NCBI GenBank assembly: GCA_964461715.1
Contig: CAYWVR010000003.1
Span: forward strand, 1-64,000
Direction: 5' to 3'
Origin: CAYWVR01 sp964461715
Lineage (GTDB): Bacteria > Planctomycetota > Phycisphaerae > FEN-1346
DNA: 64,000 nt
The notes under the pieces are model-generated. The model was given only the letters and a program-made list of their open reading frames with translations. It was not told the origin of the DNA and made no database searches. A program made the position numbers and the translations under genes. Positions 35,300 to 46,398 of this stretch are shown here, in pieces (position 1 is the first letter of the stretch; the number at the start of each line of letters is the position of its first letter).

Positions 35300-37213
35300 T
35301 TACTCCGCCGCAACGGTCAACAGGATGCTCGCGCAATCGACCTGGTAGCCGTCGCCGCCACACGTGAAGGTGAGGATCGTCTCGGGCTTCAGGATGTCGC
35401 GGGCGAGGGGCACGTCGAGGACGCGGCGGTTGCGGGTCGCGAGGTCCGCCAGGGGTCGACCGTTCACCGCGACGGCGGCCTCCTTCCCGTCGAGGCCTTC
35501 CAGGGCGAGGCGAAGATGCGCGGCAGGGGCCCGGGCGAGGACCGCCGCGTCGATCATCACGGTCATCTCGACCGGCATCCCGGGCTGGACCTTCTGAAGC
35601 ACCCCCGAGGCGAAGAACTGCTCGCGCTTGAGGCCCGGCTTCGCGGGCGGCGTGCCCTGGAGCGGGACGATGAGCTTGACGGCGGTCTTCGCGGGGACGC
35701 GAAGGGCCACGTCGGCCCCCTCCCCCGACACCGGAACGGGCGAGTCGGGCAGCTTCAGCGTCCTGGCGGCCGCGTCGGCCTCGACCCAGACCTTGCGGCC
35801 GGCCGTCAGGGTCGTGCCGGCGGGAGCCCGGACCGCCAGAACCACGTCCCCGGCCTTCGCGGCGTCGTTGTAGACGATCGCGACGAGGTCCGAGCCGTTG
35901 AGACTCGCGACGGCCCAGACGTCGGCGCTTCCACTCTCGACCTGGACCAGCCGGCCGCGAAGGTCCTTGAAGAACCGGAAGAAGGCCTCCTCGCCGCTCA
36001 TCGCGAGGCCGGCGGGTGGTTCGCCGTGCTTGGCACGGGAGGCGGCCTTGTCGGGGCACGTCGCCAAGAGGTGCATCACGTCCCGCGTGTGGTAGCCCAG
36101 GACGCGGACGGCGCTCCTCAAGGCATCCTCTTTGTCGCGATCGGCGAGGTCTTCGTTGCCGGGGAGCATCGTGTCGGCGAACCCGCCGCATTCGGTGTTA
36201 TAGAGCCGAATCCGCTTCCCGTGCTTCGTCGCGGTATAGGCGACGACCGTCTCGTACCAGACGGGAATCGCCTCGGCCCCGACGTAGTAATGGTGCTCGT
36301 CCATGCCGTCCATCCACTCGATGGCGGCATCGAGGGTGGGGCGGATGTTCGCGTGCCAGAACTTCCAGCCGTCGAGGTCGACGTTAAAGTTCCAACCGCC
36401 GATCACGACGACGTCGGGGTTCGCCTGCTTGACGGTCCGGGCGAAGCGGGTGAACATGCCGTCGTAGAAGACGCCGTTTTGCTTCGCGGAGTACCAGGAA
36501 TGCTGGGTGGGGTCGCGTCCCCACCACATCTTGACATTCTTGTAGCTCCGGCCGCGCCACGTGAAGGTCGCCCCCTCGGGGTGCTTGCGTCCCTCGCGGT
36601 CCCAGGCAAGCCAGGCGTGGTGGCTGGTTCTGCCGCCCTCGTCGACGCTGCGGACGGCCTTGTCCCAGACGAGGGATTCGAGGGGCTTGGCCCGCCCCTT
36701 GATGCGCATGGGCTTGCCGAGGGCGGCCTCGTCCTGGACGTAGAACTTCGGGTCGTAGTTGACGCCGGGCTTGGTGGCCCAGTTGAGGAAGGGCTCGTTC
36801 CAGAACTCGGCGTAGGCAGTGGCGTCGCGGTCCCGGGCCCCCTCGGCGAACTCGCGGGCGGCCTTCTCGACCGCCGCCTCCCAGTCCTCCGGCCGCGTGA
36901 GTTGAAGGGCGGGCTGGTAGCGGTCGCCGAGGCAGTCGATGACCATCCCCAGGCCCGGGGCGACCTTCTCCGGCTCGGTCGGTCCACCGCCCACGCCGCG
37001 TATCCGCCGGACCATGGCGATGCCCCAATCGCGGACCCGCGTCTCGTTCACCTTGAAGGCGTGGACGCCGAAAAGGCCCGCCGGGACCGTCTCCTGGCCG
37101 GAGATGGAAATGAGCCGCCCCGTCACCTCGACCCGGGCGGGCGCCTCTTCCTCGGCCGCTGCCGCGCCCGCCAGGACCGTCGCCAGGACCGCCGCCGTCA
37201 GCATCCACCTCAT
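35300..37213 (-). CDS. Secreted glycoside hydrolase-like protein (clan GH-A fold)
   Basis: The 637-residue product has a signal peptide (about 1-20). The central barrel-like region carries A-E-F-W-N-E-P (acid/base Glu in the clan GH-A N-E-P motif, near residue 154) and L-Y-N-T-E-C-G-G (candidate nucleophile Glu), then beta-sandwich domains to the end. The N-terminal part GLFGVHAFK...RIRGVGGG resembles GH39/agarase-type enzymes. Family and substrate are not certain. Its stop overlaps nothing; its start overlaps the upstream gene's stop (ATGA). Confidence 0.7.
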   Translation of the reverse strand: MRWMLTAAVLATVLAGAAAAEEEAPARVEVTGRLISISGQETVPAGLFGVHAFKVNETRVRDWGIAMVRRIRGVGGGPTEPEKVAPGLGMVIDCLGDRYQPALQLTRPEDWEAAVEKAAREFAEGARDRDATAYAEFWNEPFLNWATKPGVNYDPKFYVQDEAALGKPMRIKGRAKPLESLVWDKAVRSVDEGGRTSHHAWLAWDREGRKHPEGATFTWRGRSYKNVKMWWGRDPTQHSWYSAKQNGVFYDGMFTRFARTVKQANPDVVVIGGWNFNVDLDGWKFWHANIRPTLDAAIEWMDGMDEHHYYVGAEAIPVWYETVVAYTATKHGKRIRLYNTECGGFADTMLPGNEDLADRDKEDALRSAVRVLGYHTRDVMHLLATCPDKAASRAKHGEPPAGLAMSGEEAFFRFFKDLRGRLVQVESGSADVWAVASLNGSDLVAIVYNDAAKAGDVVLAVRAPAGTTLTAGRKVWVEADAAARTLKLPDSPVPVSGEGADVALRVPAKTAVKLIVPLQGTPPAKPGLKREQFFASGVLQKVQPGMPVEMTVMIDAAVLARAPAAHLRLALEGLDGKEAAVAVNGRPLADLATRNRRVLDVPLARDILKPETILTFTCGGDGYQVDCASILLTVAAE

Positions 37214-37974
37214 CGCCCCGTCCTTTCCTTCAGGTACGCCTCAACCATGACCCGGTTCGCCAGGGGTGCGACCTCGTCGAAGATGGCGAGGACGGCCTCG
37301 ACGATCTCGTCGCTGGTCATCGATGTAACCTCTTTCCTGGCCAGGGGATAGTACGCCTGCACGCCACCCCACGCGTCGGGCGGGATCGCCTTCGCGGCCC
37401 GTTTGACCCCCCCGGGCGGCGCCCCCTTGGACCCGCGAAACTCGGTCCTATTCGAGAACGCCCCGACGCTCACGATAAATCCCTCGACGCGCACCAGGCG
37501 GTCCAGCTCCTTCGCCAGGGGCGAGCCCTTCCGCAGGCCCTTGACGAAGCGGTAGAAGTCCCAGTCGGCGGCGGCGTAGACCTCGTCGGCGGGGCGCGGC
37601 CCTTTTTCCGTCCAGAGGGCGGCCCGCTCGATCTGGAGGCCCGCCTTGACCCGCTCGTCGCCGGGGAAGAGGCTGAGGAAGAGCTTCGCGGAAGCGAAGC
37701 TGATGCCCGCCGAGAGCGGCTTGGCGTCGCGATTCTCGCGGACCGTCCAGGCGATCCACCGCCAGAACCGTCCGCGCCCCCACTTGTCGATCACGAACCG
37801 ACCCCCGTGCCGCCTCTCGAGCGCCGCCCGGACGATCTGGGTGATCCGCTCGTTCGGCTCCAGCCCCCCCATCCGAATCCCCCGCTCGAAGTCGAGGAAC
37901 GCGGTCTTGAAGGCAGGGCGGAGGGGGAGCGGGCGGGGGTCCGTGGCGTCTCGTTTTCGGCCGTCGCCGGCCAT
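37210..37974 (-). CDS. Hypothetical protein upstream of glycosidase
   Basis: This is a 254-residue soluble protein that I do not recognise. It is helix-rich with conserved-looking Trp/Arg patterns (WGRGRFWRWIAWTVREN) and no signal peptide or membrane segment. A GTG start five codons earlier (37989) is possible. The ATG is chosen because it follows the stop of a small broken gene by four bases. It is coupled by ATGA to the glycosidase gene. Confidence 0.6.
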   Translation of the reverse strand: MAGDGRKRDATDPRPLPLRPAFKTAFLDFERGIRMGGLEPNERITQIVRAALERRHGGRFVIDKWGRGRFWRWIAWTVRENRDAKPLSAGISFASAKLFLSLFPGDERVKAGLQIERAALWTEKGPRPADEVYAAADWDFYRFVKGLRKGSPLAKELDRLVRVEGFIVSVGAFSNRTEFRGSKGAPPGGVKRAAKAIPPDAWGGVQAYYPLARKEVTSMTSDEIVEAVLAIFDEVAPLANRVMVEAYLKERTGR

Positions 37975-37978
37975 GACA

Positions 37979-38254
37979 TCAATCCCCACGCAACGACGGG
38001 CCGTCGGGCAGCGCGGCGGGGGCCGTGTAGCCCCGGGCGTTGAGGCGGACGTGGACTGTCAGGCTCCGCAACTCCAGGGCCTTGCCCGCCGGCGGGCCGG
38101 GCCACTCGGCCTTCAGGGCCTCGACGAGGTTCCCCCTGGGCCGTCCCGCCGCCCGCAGCCGCCGCACGCACGCCCCGAACCCGATGGCGACGCCTGCCGC
38201 CTAAGCCGGCAACAGTCCTACCGCAATCCCGCACCGCGACGTGCGTTCCGCCAT
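37979..38254 (-). pseudogene. Small membrane-anchored protein gene with in-frame amber
   Basis: From an ATG at 38254 (behind a GGGGG ribosome site) the frame runs 92 codons to a TGA at 37979, interrupted only at codon 18 by TAG (38203-38201). Ignoring that codon, the product has an N-terminal hydrophobic helix (about 9-31, broken by the TAG), an Arg-rich turn and a soluble tail with ALELRSLTVHVRLNARGY. Codon bias stays strongly coding on both sides. A single change from TGG (Trp) would explain it. A GTG at 38167 could still start a 62-residue product. Confidence 0.55.
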
Positions 38255-38481
38255 GCCGTGCCCCCAATCGATCGAGAGATTCGTTCTGTGGCGTCAAACG
38301 GCCCACGATAGGTTACCGGCCGAGAGCGCGGTCCGCAAGCGGGCCGGCGAAACGGAACCAAGGGCCATGCGGACTTGTGGACGTTCGAAAGGGCCCGGAA
38401 TGGTGCGATTCCGGCTCAGGGGGTGACCTGCCGGCCATCCCTGCCCTTTCGGCACGCCTCGCTTTCGGTATAATGTTCCCC
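38255..38481. other. Intergenic region with rarA -10 box
   Basis: There is no gene here. TATAAT at 38469-38474 lies 8 bases before the rarA ATG, the same distance as in the ACT gene promoter at 29705, so a leaderless rarA transcript is possible. No good -35 match is visible 16-18 bases upstream. Confidence 0.45.
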
Positions 38482-39855
<1,374 letters not shown>

Positions 39856-39878
39856 CGCCCGCCGGGCGGGAGGCATCC

Positions 39879-40400
39879 ATGTACCCCAGCGAAGGCCGAA
39901 AATGGGCCGCACTGGCAGGGATGGTGCTGACGGCGGCCGTCATCGGCATCCTGTGGCACTTGGTGGGGGGCTGCGAGTCCGAGCCGCCGGACCCCACCGC
40001 CCCGTCCGCCGGCATTCTCGGCCGCGCCCGGGCCCTGCGGGATGAGAACGTCCAGGAGCTGACGGTCCAGGTGGCGTGGTACGTCGCGAGCCAGGGGACG
40101 CTCCCGGCGGACCGTGCGGCCCTGGAGGCGGCCAAGCGTCCCCCCGGCTGGCCCCCGCCCCCGGAGACGACGCTCGACGGGCGGGCCCTGGCCTACGAAC
40201 CGGCCGGAGACCGCGTTTTCCGCATCTCCCTGGCCGATCCGGATGGTCCCGAGGGCCCCGCCGGACCCATCGAGATCGAGCTCAAGGTGCCCGACCCCAT
40301 GCCCTCCAGCGTCCCCGCCGACGCTTTCAAAGCCTGGTGGGACCTTCACCTGATGCGCGCGGCGATCAAGCCGCTGCAGGGAGACCCGGGCAAGAAGTAG
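39879..40400 (+). CDS. Membrane-anchored protein, unknown
   Basis: The 173-residue product has a single N-terminal hydrophobic helix (about 9-32) ending at a Cys (LVGGC), so it is an anchored or lipoprotein-like protein with a periplasmic domain. The domain has a helix with VQVAWYVASQGTLPADRAAL, as in pseudopilin-like or small structural proteins, then beta strands. It follows rarA by 23 bases and converges on trpA. Function unknown. Confidence 0.6.
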   Translation: MYPSEGRKWAALAGMVLTAAVIGILWHLVGGCESEPPDPTAPSAGILGRARALRDENVQELTVQVAWYVASQGTLPADRAALEAAKRPPGWPPPPETTLDGRALAYEPAGDRVFRISLADPDGPEGPAGPIEIELKVPDPMPSSVPADAFKAWWDLHLMRAAIKPLQGDPGKK

Positions 40401-40427
40401 CGTGTTCCTGGCCCTTTCCAGATGACG

Positions 40428-41234
40428 CTATCGCAAGGGCTTGGACAATTCCTCACACAAATCCGCCACCGCCGTCGCGATCGCCTCGGCCGGCTCGCCC
40501 TCGTGCTCGGCGATGCGGCGCACAAGGGCGCTGCCGACGATGGCCCCGCCGGCCACCTTTGCCACCGCCGCCACGTGCTTCGGCGTCGAGATGCCAAACC
40601 CCACGCAGACAGGCACTTGCGCATCCTTGCGCACGCCCTTGACGTAGTCCGCGAGGTCCTGCGGCAGGGCGTCCCGCTCGCCCGTGATGCCGGCGACGCT
40701 CATGCAATAGATGAACCCCGTGGCGTGCTCGACGATCTGCGCCCGCCGCTCGGGCGGCGTCGTAGGGGCCACCAGCAGCACGTGGGCCATCTCGCGCCCC
40801 CTCAGAAGCTCTCCCAGGGGGCCCGCCTCGTCGACCGGCAGATCCGGCACGATCAGGCCGTCCACGCCCGCCTCGGCGGCCCGCTCGACAAACGCCTCCG
40901 GCCCGGGACGGTAGACCAGGGCGTAGCTCGTCATCAGGCAGACGGGCAGCTCAAAACCGCGTTTTCGCAGCCCCGAGAGCATCTCCAGGATGTCCCCCGG
41001 CGTCACGTCCCCCGCCAGGGCTCGCTGGTAACTGGCCTGGATGGTCGGTCCGTCGGCGATGGGATCGGAGTACGGGACGCCCACCTCCACCAGGTCCGCG
41101 ACGCCCCGGGCCTGGAGGGTTTCCAGGATCGTGGCGGTCGTCTCGAGGTCCGGGTCGCCCGAGGGCAAAAAGGGCATAAAGGCCCCGCGTTGGGCCTCTT
41201 GGAGGGCCTTAAAGGCGGCATCGATGCGGTTCAC
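40428..41234 (-). CDS. trpA: Tryptophan synthase alpha subunit
   Basis: TrpA splits indole-3-glycerol phosphate to indole and passes it to TrpB. The 268-residue product has the signature LVEVGVPYSDPIADGPTIQ, carrying the catalytic Glu and Asp, and the phosphate-binding GFGIST and GSALV segments near the C-terminus. The ATG overlaps the trpB stop (ATGA). Other trp genes (trpC, trpD, trpF, trpG) are not adjacent. Confidence 0.97.
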   Translation of the reverse strand: MNRIDAAFKALQEAQRGAFMPFLPSGDPDLETTATILETLQARGVADLVEVGVPYSDPIADGPTIQASYQRALAGDVTPGDILEMLSGLRKRGFELPVCLMTSYALVYRPGPEAFVERAAEAGVDGLIVPDLPVDEAGPLGELLRGREMAHVLLVAPTTPPERRAQIVEHATGFIYCMSVAGITGERDALPQDLADYVKGVRKDAQVPVCVGFGISTPKHVAAVAKVAGGAIVGSALVRRIAEHEGEPAEAIATAVADLCEELSKPLR

Positions 41235-42424
41235 GGCGATTCTCCCAGCAGCCGGGCCACCTCTTCCACGTCCTTGTCGCCCCGGCCCGAGAGGTTCACG
41301 ATGATGATCCCGTCCGGGCCCATCTGGCCGGCCATCTTACGGGCTTCGACGAGGGCGTGGGACGATTCCAGGGCCGGAATAATGCCCTCCATCCGGGCCA
41401 GCTCCCCGAATGCCTCCAGGGACTCCTCGTCGGTGGCCGCCGTGTAGCGGACCCGCCCGGAATCTTTCCAGAAGCTGTGCTCCGGGCCCACGCCGGGGTA
41501 ATCAAGGCCCGCGCTGGCGCTGTGGACGGGCAGGGTCTGGCCGTCCTCGTCCTGCATGACGTAGGAAAAAGAGCCGTGCAGGACCCCCGGCCGCCCGGCA
41601 CAAAGCGGGGCCGCGTGCTCGCCGGTCTCGAGGCCCCGGCCGGCGGCCTCGACGCCCACCAGATCGACGTCCGAATCCTCCAGAAACGCGTGGAACGCCC
41701 CTGCGGCGTTGCTTCCGCCCCCCACGCAGGCCACGACGGCATCCGGGAGGCGGCCCTCCTCCTTCTGAATCTGGGTCCGGGCCTCCCGGCCGATGATCGA
41801 CTGGAAATCGCGGACCAGCGTCGGAAACGGGTGCGGACCGGCGGTCGTCCCGAAGCAGTAGTGGGTCGTCTCGGCGGTGGCCATCCAGTCCCGCATCGCC
41901 TCGTTAATGGCGTCTTTGAGGGTTTTCTGGCCGGATTCGACGCCCACCACCCGCGCCCCGAGGGCCCGCATCCGGAAGACGTTGAGCCTCTGGCGGCGGA
42001 TGTCCTCGGTGCCCATGAAGATGTCGCATTCGAGGCCGGCGAGGGCCGCTCCCGTGGCCGTGGCCACGCCGTGCTGGCCGGCCCCGGTCTCGGCAATCAT
42101 GCGTTTCTTGCCCATGCGAACGGTCAGAAGGGCCTGTCCGACCGTATTGTTGATCTTGTGGGCCCCGGTGTGGTTGAGGTCCTCGCGCTTAAGATACACC
42201 CTCGCCCCGCCCCACTTGGCCGACAAACGCCGGGCGAAATAGAGCGGCGACGGACGCCCCACGTACGATCTCAGCAGGAAATCCAGCTCCTTCTGGAACT
42301 CCCCGTCGTGCCGCGCCTCCTCGTACGCCGCCGCCAGACCCTCCAGCGCCGCCATCAGCGTTTCCGGCACATATTGGCCCCCATACGGTCCGAATCGGCC
42401 GGGGGCGTCCATTGCGGCCGTCAT
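41231..42424 (-). CDS. trpB: Tryptophan synthase beta subunit
   Basis: TrpB joins indole with serine using PLP. The 397-residue protein has the PLP Lys90 in NHTGAHKINNT, the AETGAGQHGVATA catalytic loop and the phosphate-binding GGGSNA loop. It belongs to the TrpB1 class that pairs with TrpA. The start follows a GGAGGAG ribosome site. The gene is divergent from a secreted protein gene. Confidence 0.97.
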   Translation of the reverse strand: MTAAMDAPGRFGPYGGQYVPETLMAALEGLAAAYEEARHDGEFQKELDFLLRSYVGRPSPLYFARRLSAKWGGARVYLKREDLNHTGAHKINNTVGQALLTVRMGKKRMIAETGAGQHGVATATGAALAGLECDIFMGTEDIRRQRLNVFRMRALGARVVGVESGQKTLKDAINEAMRDWMATAETTHYCFGTTAGPHPFPTLVRDFQSIIGREARTQIQKEEGRLPDAVVACVGGGSNAAGAFHAFLEDSDVDLVGVEAAGRGLETGEHAAPLCAGRPGVLHGSFSYVMQDEDGQTLPVHSASAGLDYPGVGPEHSFWKDSGRVRYTAATDEESLEAFGELARMEGIIPALESSHALVEARKMAGQMGPDGIIIVNLSGRGDKDVEEVARLLGESP

Positions 42425-42544
42425 GGCGTCTCCTCCGTCAAGGCAGGGGGCAGTGTAGCGGCTGCCGGGGCCGGGTCAAGGGGAGACGGGCCGCACCGAG
42501 GCCCGTGCCGCCCGTTTTCCAGCCCTTCCAAACGCAGAATAAAC

Positions 42545-42573
42545 TTGATACTTCCCCGAAGCCAAGCTATCGT
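42545..42573 (+). promoter_or_regulatory. Putative promoter for the gene at 42608
   Basis: TTGATA (42545-42550), 17 bases and TATCGT (42568-42573) lie 35 bases before the secreted-protein start codon. Confidence 0.4.
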
Positions 42574-42607
42574 TCGGGTAGTCCAGGCGCTTCTGAAGGG
42601 GGATGCC

Positions 42608-43387
42608 ATGAACGTCCGATCCACCGCCTTGACCGCTCTGGTTCTTGCCCTCTCGCTCGCCCTCGCGGCCCCGCCCGCCGACGCCGGATACGGCTACGAC
42701 GGCAAGCGCGATTACGGCGGCGTCACCGTCCGCGGCCCCCGCGGCACGGACATCACGATCGGCTCCGACGGGAAGATAAAGGGTTTATCCGTCGGGGGTT
42801 ACGATCTGGCGGACCTGTTGGGCAAGGGCGGCAGCGCGGCCGACAACATTAACGAGCTCCTCGACCAGCTCCAGACCGTCCCCGGTCGCCTCCGCGAGCA
42901 GGAGAAGACGGTCCTCGACGCCCTCGCCGAGGCGGAGGAGAAGGCCCGCGAAGCCGTCGGCGACGACCCCTCGCGCCTCCGCCAGGTCGGCCGCGCCGCC
43001 TACACCCGGGCCCTGCGGGACCTCAAGCCGGTGGGCCGCGCCTGGGCCAAGCTCGAGGCCCTCCTCATCGCCCTCTGCGAGGCCAAGGGGCTCGAGAAAG
43101 GCCCCAAGAACCGCCTCATGCTTCTCGGCATGGAGATCACCGGCGCGATCCGCATCCACGGCGAGCACCGGGCCGCCGTCTACGAGAAAATGGGCGCCGA
43201 GAGCCAGGCCCTTCGCATCTACAAAGAGATCTACGCCGGCCTCTCCGACAAGGAGAAGGAGGCCGAGGCGAACCAGGCCTTGAAGGAGCGGATCGAGACG
43301 CTCACCGAGAAGCTCCACCCCGGCCGCCGACCCCGCACGACGGAGAAATCCGAGCCCGAGAAGGACACGCCCGACGCAAAAAGATGA
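42608..43387 (+). CDS. Secreted helical protein, unknown
   Basis: The 259-residue product has a signal peptide with a classic A-x-A end (about 1-26). After a Gly/Tyr-rich stretch and a short strand segment, the rest is almost wholly helical and charged (about 80-235) with heptad-like Glu/Lys/Leu patterns, then a Lys/Glu-rich tail. A periplasmic scaffold role is possible. No domain was recognised. Another ATG five bases upstream is out of frame. Confidence 0.65.
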   Translation: MNVRSTALTALVLALSLALAAPPADAGYGYDGKRDYGGVTVRGPRGTDITIGSDGKIKGLSVGGYDLADLLGKGGSAADNINELLDQLQTVPGRLREQEKTVLDALAEAEEKAREAVGDDPSRLRQVGRAAYTRALRDLKPVGRAWAKLEALLIALCEAKGLEKGPKNRLMLLGMEITGAIRIHGEHRAAVYEKMGAESQALRIYKEIYAGLSDKEKEAEANQALKERIETLTEKLHPGRRPRTTEKSEPEKDTPDAKR

Positions 43388-43823
43388 CCCGCCGCGCGAC
43401 CTTGGGCAAGATGGGGAATCCGGGTAAGAGGCTCCCCCGTTGTGCCGCAAAACGTAAAACGATTTACCCCTCCGCGACACACTTTTTGCACCTTTTTGGG
43501 GGGTACCCGACCCCTTCTCGCACCTTTTGCCCCCCTTTTTGCGCGAACTTATCCCCTTGGGGCGCCTCCTGAGACCTGAGTCGTCCCTCGCCCCCTCCTC
43601 GCGTGCCGCAAAAAGAGAAACCCGTTCTCTATATGCGACACCCGGCGTGCACGGCCCAGCATCGACGAGAAGGGCCGGGGCCGGCAAGTGACGCATTGTG
43701 ATGCATGTTTGCCTTGGGTGCGGAAGGTTCCGCCCCCCTCCCGCAACCCTCTCCCTCCAGAAGAGAGGGGGGCCCCGTCCGGTCAGCCCTTCAGATCGAA
43801 GTGAAACGGGCCCACGGCAAAAG
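43388..43823. other. Repeat-bearing spacer, no gene
   Basis: I see no coding region. The left half holds G-run repeat copy C and several GCCGCAAAA/ACCTTTTGC-type words. The right half has a small hairpin-like CCTCTC...GAGAGG segment at about 43750-43770, which may terminate the minus-strand gene ending at 43824. Confidence 0.55.
43443..43530 (+). repeat. G-run repeat, copy C
   Basis: Bases 43469-43489 equal the reverse complement of 45-65 over 21 bases, and 43491-43504 (C, T-run, G6, TA) match the continuation of that copy. Only the two bases between the blocks differ. The following ACCTTTTGC plus C-run word also occurs beside copy B near 13188. The copies are inverted relative to copy A, 43 kb apart. 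Confidence 0.7.
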
Positions 43824-46343
43824 TCAGCGCGGTGGGCGGTCCCAGGAGCCCGGGTCCGGCTCGCCGGCGAGGTCGGCGAGCAGAGCATACTCGCGGGCGG
43901 CCATTGCGCCGAAGTCGAGACTGATCATGGCCTGGGAGAGGGTGCGGCCGACGACGTCCGCTTCGCTCCGCGCCGCCAGGCATGACGTGAGCCGCGCGCC
44001 CGCCTTCGGGATGGACGCCCGCTGGGCCCGCTTCATAAGGATAAGGGCCTCGACCTCCTGGACACCCTCCAGGAGCATCTGCCCGCGCGTCGTCCGCACC
44101 GTGCCCCGCGGACCGGCCGCCGTCAGGGCGGGCACGTGGCCCCGCCAGAGCCACCCTTCCTTCGGCGGCGACCGGTAGTAGCTCCGCCGCCGGCCGCGGT
44201 CGTCGGTGTAGATCGGCCAGAAATCGAGGCCGATGCGGGCCAGGGTGCCGCTCGTGCGCATGGCGACGCGATACGACAGGGGCGAGGAATCGTTGTGGAT
44301 CTCGGTCCGCTGGACCTGGGCGACGAGGAACTTGCGCGGCTCGATCTCGACGTCGGGCCAGTGGCGCTCGAACTCCGGCAACCCGCCGCCGTTCGGGTTG
44401 ATGCGGAAGCCGACTTCGAGGCCGCCCTGGGCCACCAGCACACCGTCCTCCGGGGCCGGCTCGCGGACCCAGTGGGCGTAGATTTGCCACCGCATGCCGG
44501 GCTGAATCTTCTCGAAGAAGTCGACCACCGGCTGGAGGGGCCGCGAGTCGAACGCCTCCCCCAGGAGCAGGAAGTCGGGGTCGATGCCGCGCTTCTCGAC
44601 GATGGCCCGGGCCCCATCGATCATCGTCGTCCAGAAGGCCTCGCTGCCGGGGCGACCGAAGTGCGGGGCTTCCATGGGCGTCATCTTCCCGGTGGCCGGG
44701 TCGAGGGCCGTCACCATGCACGGCTCGACCTTGTCGCTCTTCATGCCGCGGAACCACGTGCGACACCCGAAGGCGTGCTTCCAGAGGCTGAGCGTGACGA
44801 CCTTCGGCCGCCCGAAGACGCGGGTGTGGAGGTCGAGGTACCGCTCGAAGGCGGAGAAGTCGGGCTCGAGCTTCGCCCCGCGTCGGACCCAGCGGATCAT
44901 GCCGGTCTGGTGATGAAGATAGTTGTCGAGGATGACAGGGACGAACACGACGTCGCCGCCCATCGCGGCCATTGTCCGCATCGACTGCTCGATGAGGGCG
45001 AAGTGGCGGTCCGACCAGGGCTCGACGCCGAAATGCTCGGCGAGCGTGTCGGGCGACTGGTACAGGCTGACGAGCGTCGCGTTGGCCTGCGGGTCCGTCA
45101 ACGTCCACCCGGCGACGAGCACCTGCACGGGCACCTCCCACGCCTTCGCCCCGACCCGGACGACCAGCGTCCCCGTGTACCAGCCGGGCGGCTGGTTGCG
45201 GGGCACGTCCACGAGGACCCAGACGGGGACGACCGCCGCCCCCTCGGGCGGCGCGGGGAGCAGCGCGTTACAGAACGATTCGTTCTCGCCCTGGGCGGCG
45301 TAGGCCACGCGGACGGCGTCGGCCGGGAGGACGGCGTCGCCCCCGTCGAGCCGCAAGGGCGCGAGCGTCGCGTGGAGGCCCTCAAGCGCCTTCGGCCCGC
45401 GCACGACGACCTGCCCGGAGCATACCCCGCCGCGCGGCGCGATCGCCCGGATCGGGCGGAGCGGCTCGAACGGGTTCCCGCCCGGCAGGCCCGCGGGCGT
45501 CACGGTGACACCCCACCAGAGGAAGCCCGCCCGGTGGCGGCCGGGCGTGGCGGCGATCGTGTCGAGGGGCGTGGCGTTCGTGACGGTCACGTCTTCGAGG
45601 GGCTTCGCGTAGGGGATCACGCCCCCCGCGCCGGTCCCGGTCAGCGACACGCCACACAGGCCCGCGGTGCTCCACTCGGTCTTGCGTCCGAAGCGCATGC
45701 CCTTCAGCGGGGCGCGGTGGAAGGTCAGGGCCAGGGTGTTGGGCCCCTTCCGCAGCACGTCGGCCGGGACCCGGACGGAGACCCTTCGGATGCGACCCTC
45801 GTACCGTTCCCGGTGCTCCTCGGCGGGGCGGGCCTCGCTGCGCAGCGGGTTGCCCTCCGGGTCGACAAACACCTCCTTCGGGTATGCGTCGGCCCGTGTC
45901 TCGGGCCCGAGCGGTCCTTCGGGAAGGTGGCGGCGGGCGATCTCGCGACCGTTGACGTAGACGACCACGCCGCCGCGGTATTCGAGGGCCAGGGTCAGGA
46001 CGCCGACCCGCCTCGGGTCGGCCACGCCGAACTGCGTGCGCAGGCCGAGCATCGTCGCGTCGGGCGACTGGTCGAACCCGTACCCGCCGACGGCCGCGGT
46101 CAGGCCGGGCCCGTACCGACCCCAGCCGGAGTCGTCGAAATCGGCGGCGGTCCAGCCCTCGGGGGGCGAGACCGTGTAGGTGGGCGGCTCGCGGCGGTGC
46201 TTGTCCTGGCGGCTGCACACGAGGAAGACCCGCCAGGGGGTGTCCTCGGTGACGGCCTGCGTGCGGCGTGGGGAGGCCGGCTCGGCCGCGCGGGCGGCAG
46301 GGACTAAAAGGAAGACCAAAAGAAGAACTAGAGACGTGCGCAT
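43824..46343 (-). CDS. Secreted DUF4091-type glycosidase-like protein
   Basis: The 839-residue product has a signal peptide (about 1-19). A galactose-binding-like jelly-roll follows, with W-T-A-A-D-F-D-D-S-G-W and a later VYVNGREIARRHLPEG typical of such sandwiches. A middle domain and a barrel-like C-terminal part end with a segment resembling DUF4091 (RGQMLLEGVQEVEALILMKRA). DUF4091 proteins are often glycoside hydrolase-like, but activity here is unproven. It is the last gene of a four-gene minus-strand cluster of secreted proteins. Confidence 0.65.
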   Translation of the reverse strand: MRTSLVLLLVFLLVPAARAAEPASPRRTQAVTEDTPWRVFLVCSRQDKHRREPPTYTVSPPEGWTAADFDDSGWGRYGPGLTAAVGGYGFDQSPDATMLGLRTQFGVADPRRVGVLTLALEYRGGVVVYVNGREIARRHLPEGPLGPETRADAYPKEVFVDPEGNPLRSEARPAEEHRERYEGRIRRVSVRVPADVLRKGPNTLALTFHRAPLKGMRFGRKTEWSTAGLCGVSLTGTGAGGVIPYAKPLEDVTVTNATPLDTIAATPGRHRAGFLWWGVTVTPAGLPGGNPFEPLRPIRAIAPRGGVCSGQVVVRGPKALEGLHATLAPLRLDGGDAVLPADAVRVAYAAQGENESFCNALLPAPPEGAAVVPVWVLVDVPRNQPPGWYTGTLVVRVGAKAWEVPVQVLVAGWTLTDPQANATLVSLYQSPDTLAEHFGVEPWSDRHFALIEQSMRTMAAMGGDVVFVPVILDNYLHHQTGMIRWVRRGAKLEPDFSAFERYLDLHTRVFGRPKVVTLSLWKHAFGCRTWFRGMKSDKVEPCMVTALDPATGKMTPMEAPHFGRPGSEAFWTTMIDGARAIVEKRGIDPDFLLLGEAFDSRPLQPVVDFFEKIQPGMRWQIYAHWVREPAPEDGVLVAQGGLEVGFRINPNGGGLPEFERHWPDVEIEPRKFLVAQVQRTEIHNDSSPLSYRVAMRTSGTLARIGLDFWPIYTDDRGRRRSYYRSPPKEGWLWRGHVPALTAAGPRGTVRTTRGQMLLEGVQEVEALILMKRAQRASIPKAGARLTSCLAARSEADVVGRTLSQAMISLDFGAMAAREYALLADLAGEPDPGSWDRPPR

Positions 46344-46398
46344 GCGTGCCCTCTCCTTGTGTGCGTCTTTTCTTGGGCGCTCGTTCGGCCTCGGGCGC

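Noticed and set aside
42425..42544. A tryptophan attenuator before trpBA
   Set aside because: No short Trp-rich leader peptide or alternative hairpins are visible between the trpB start and the divergent gene.
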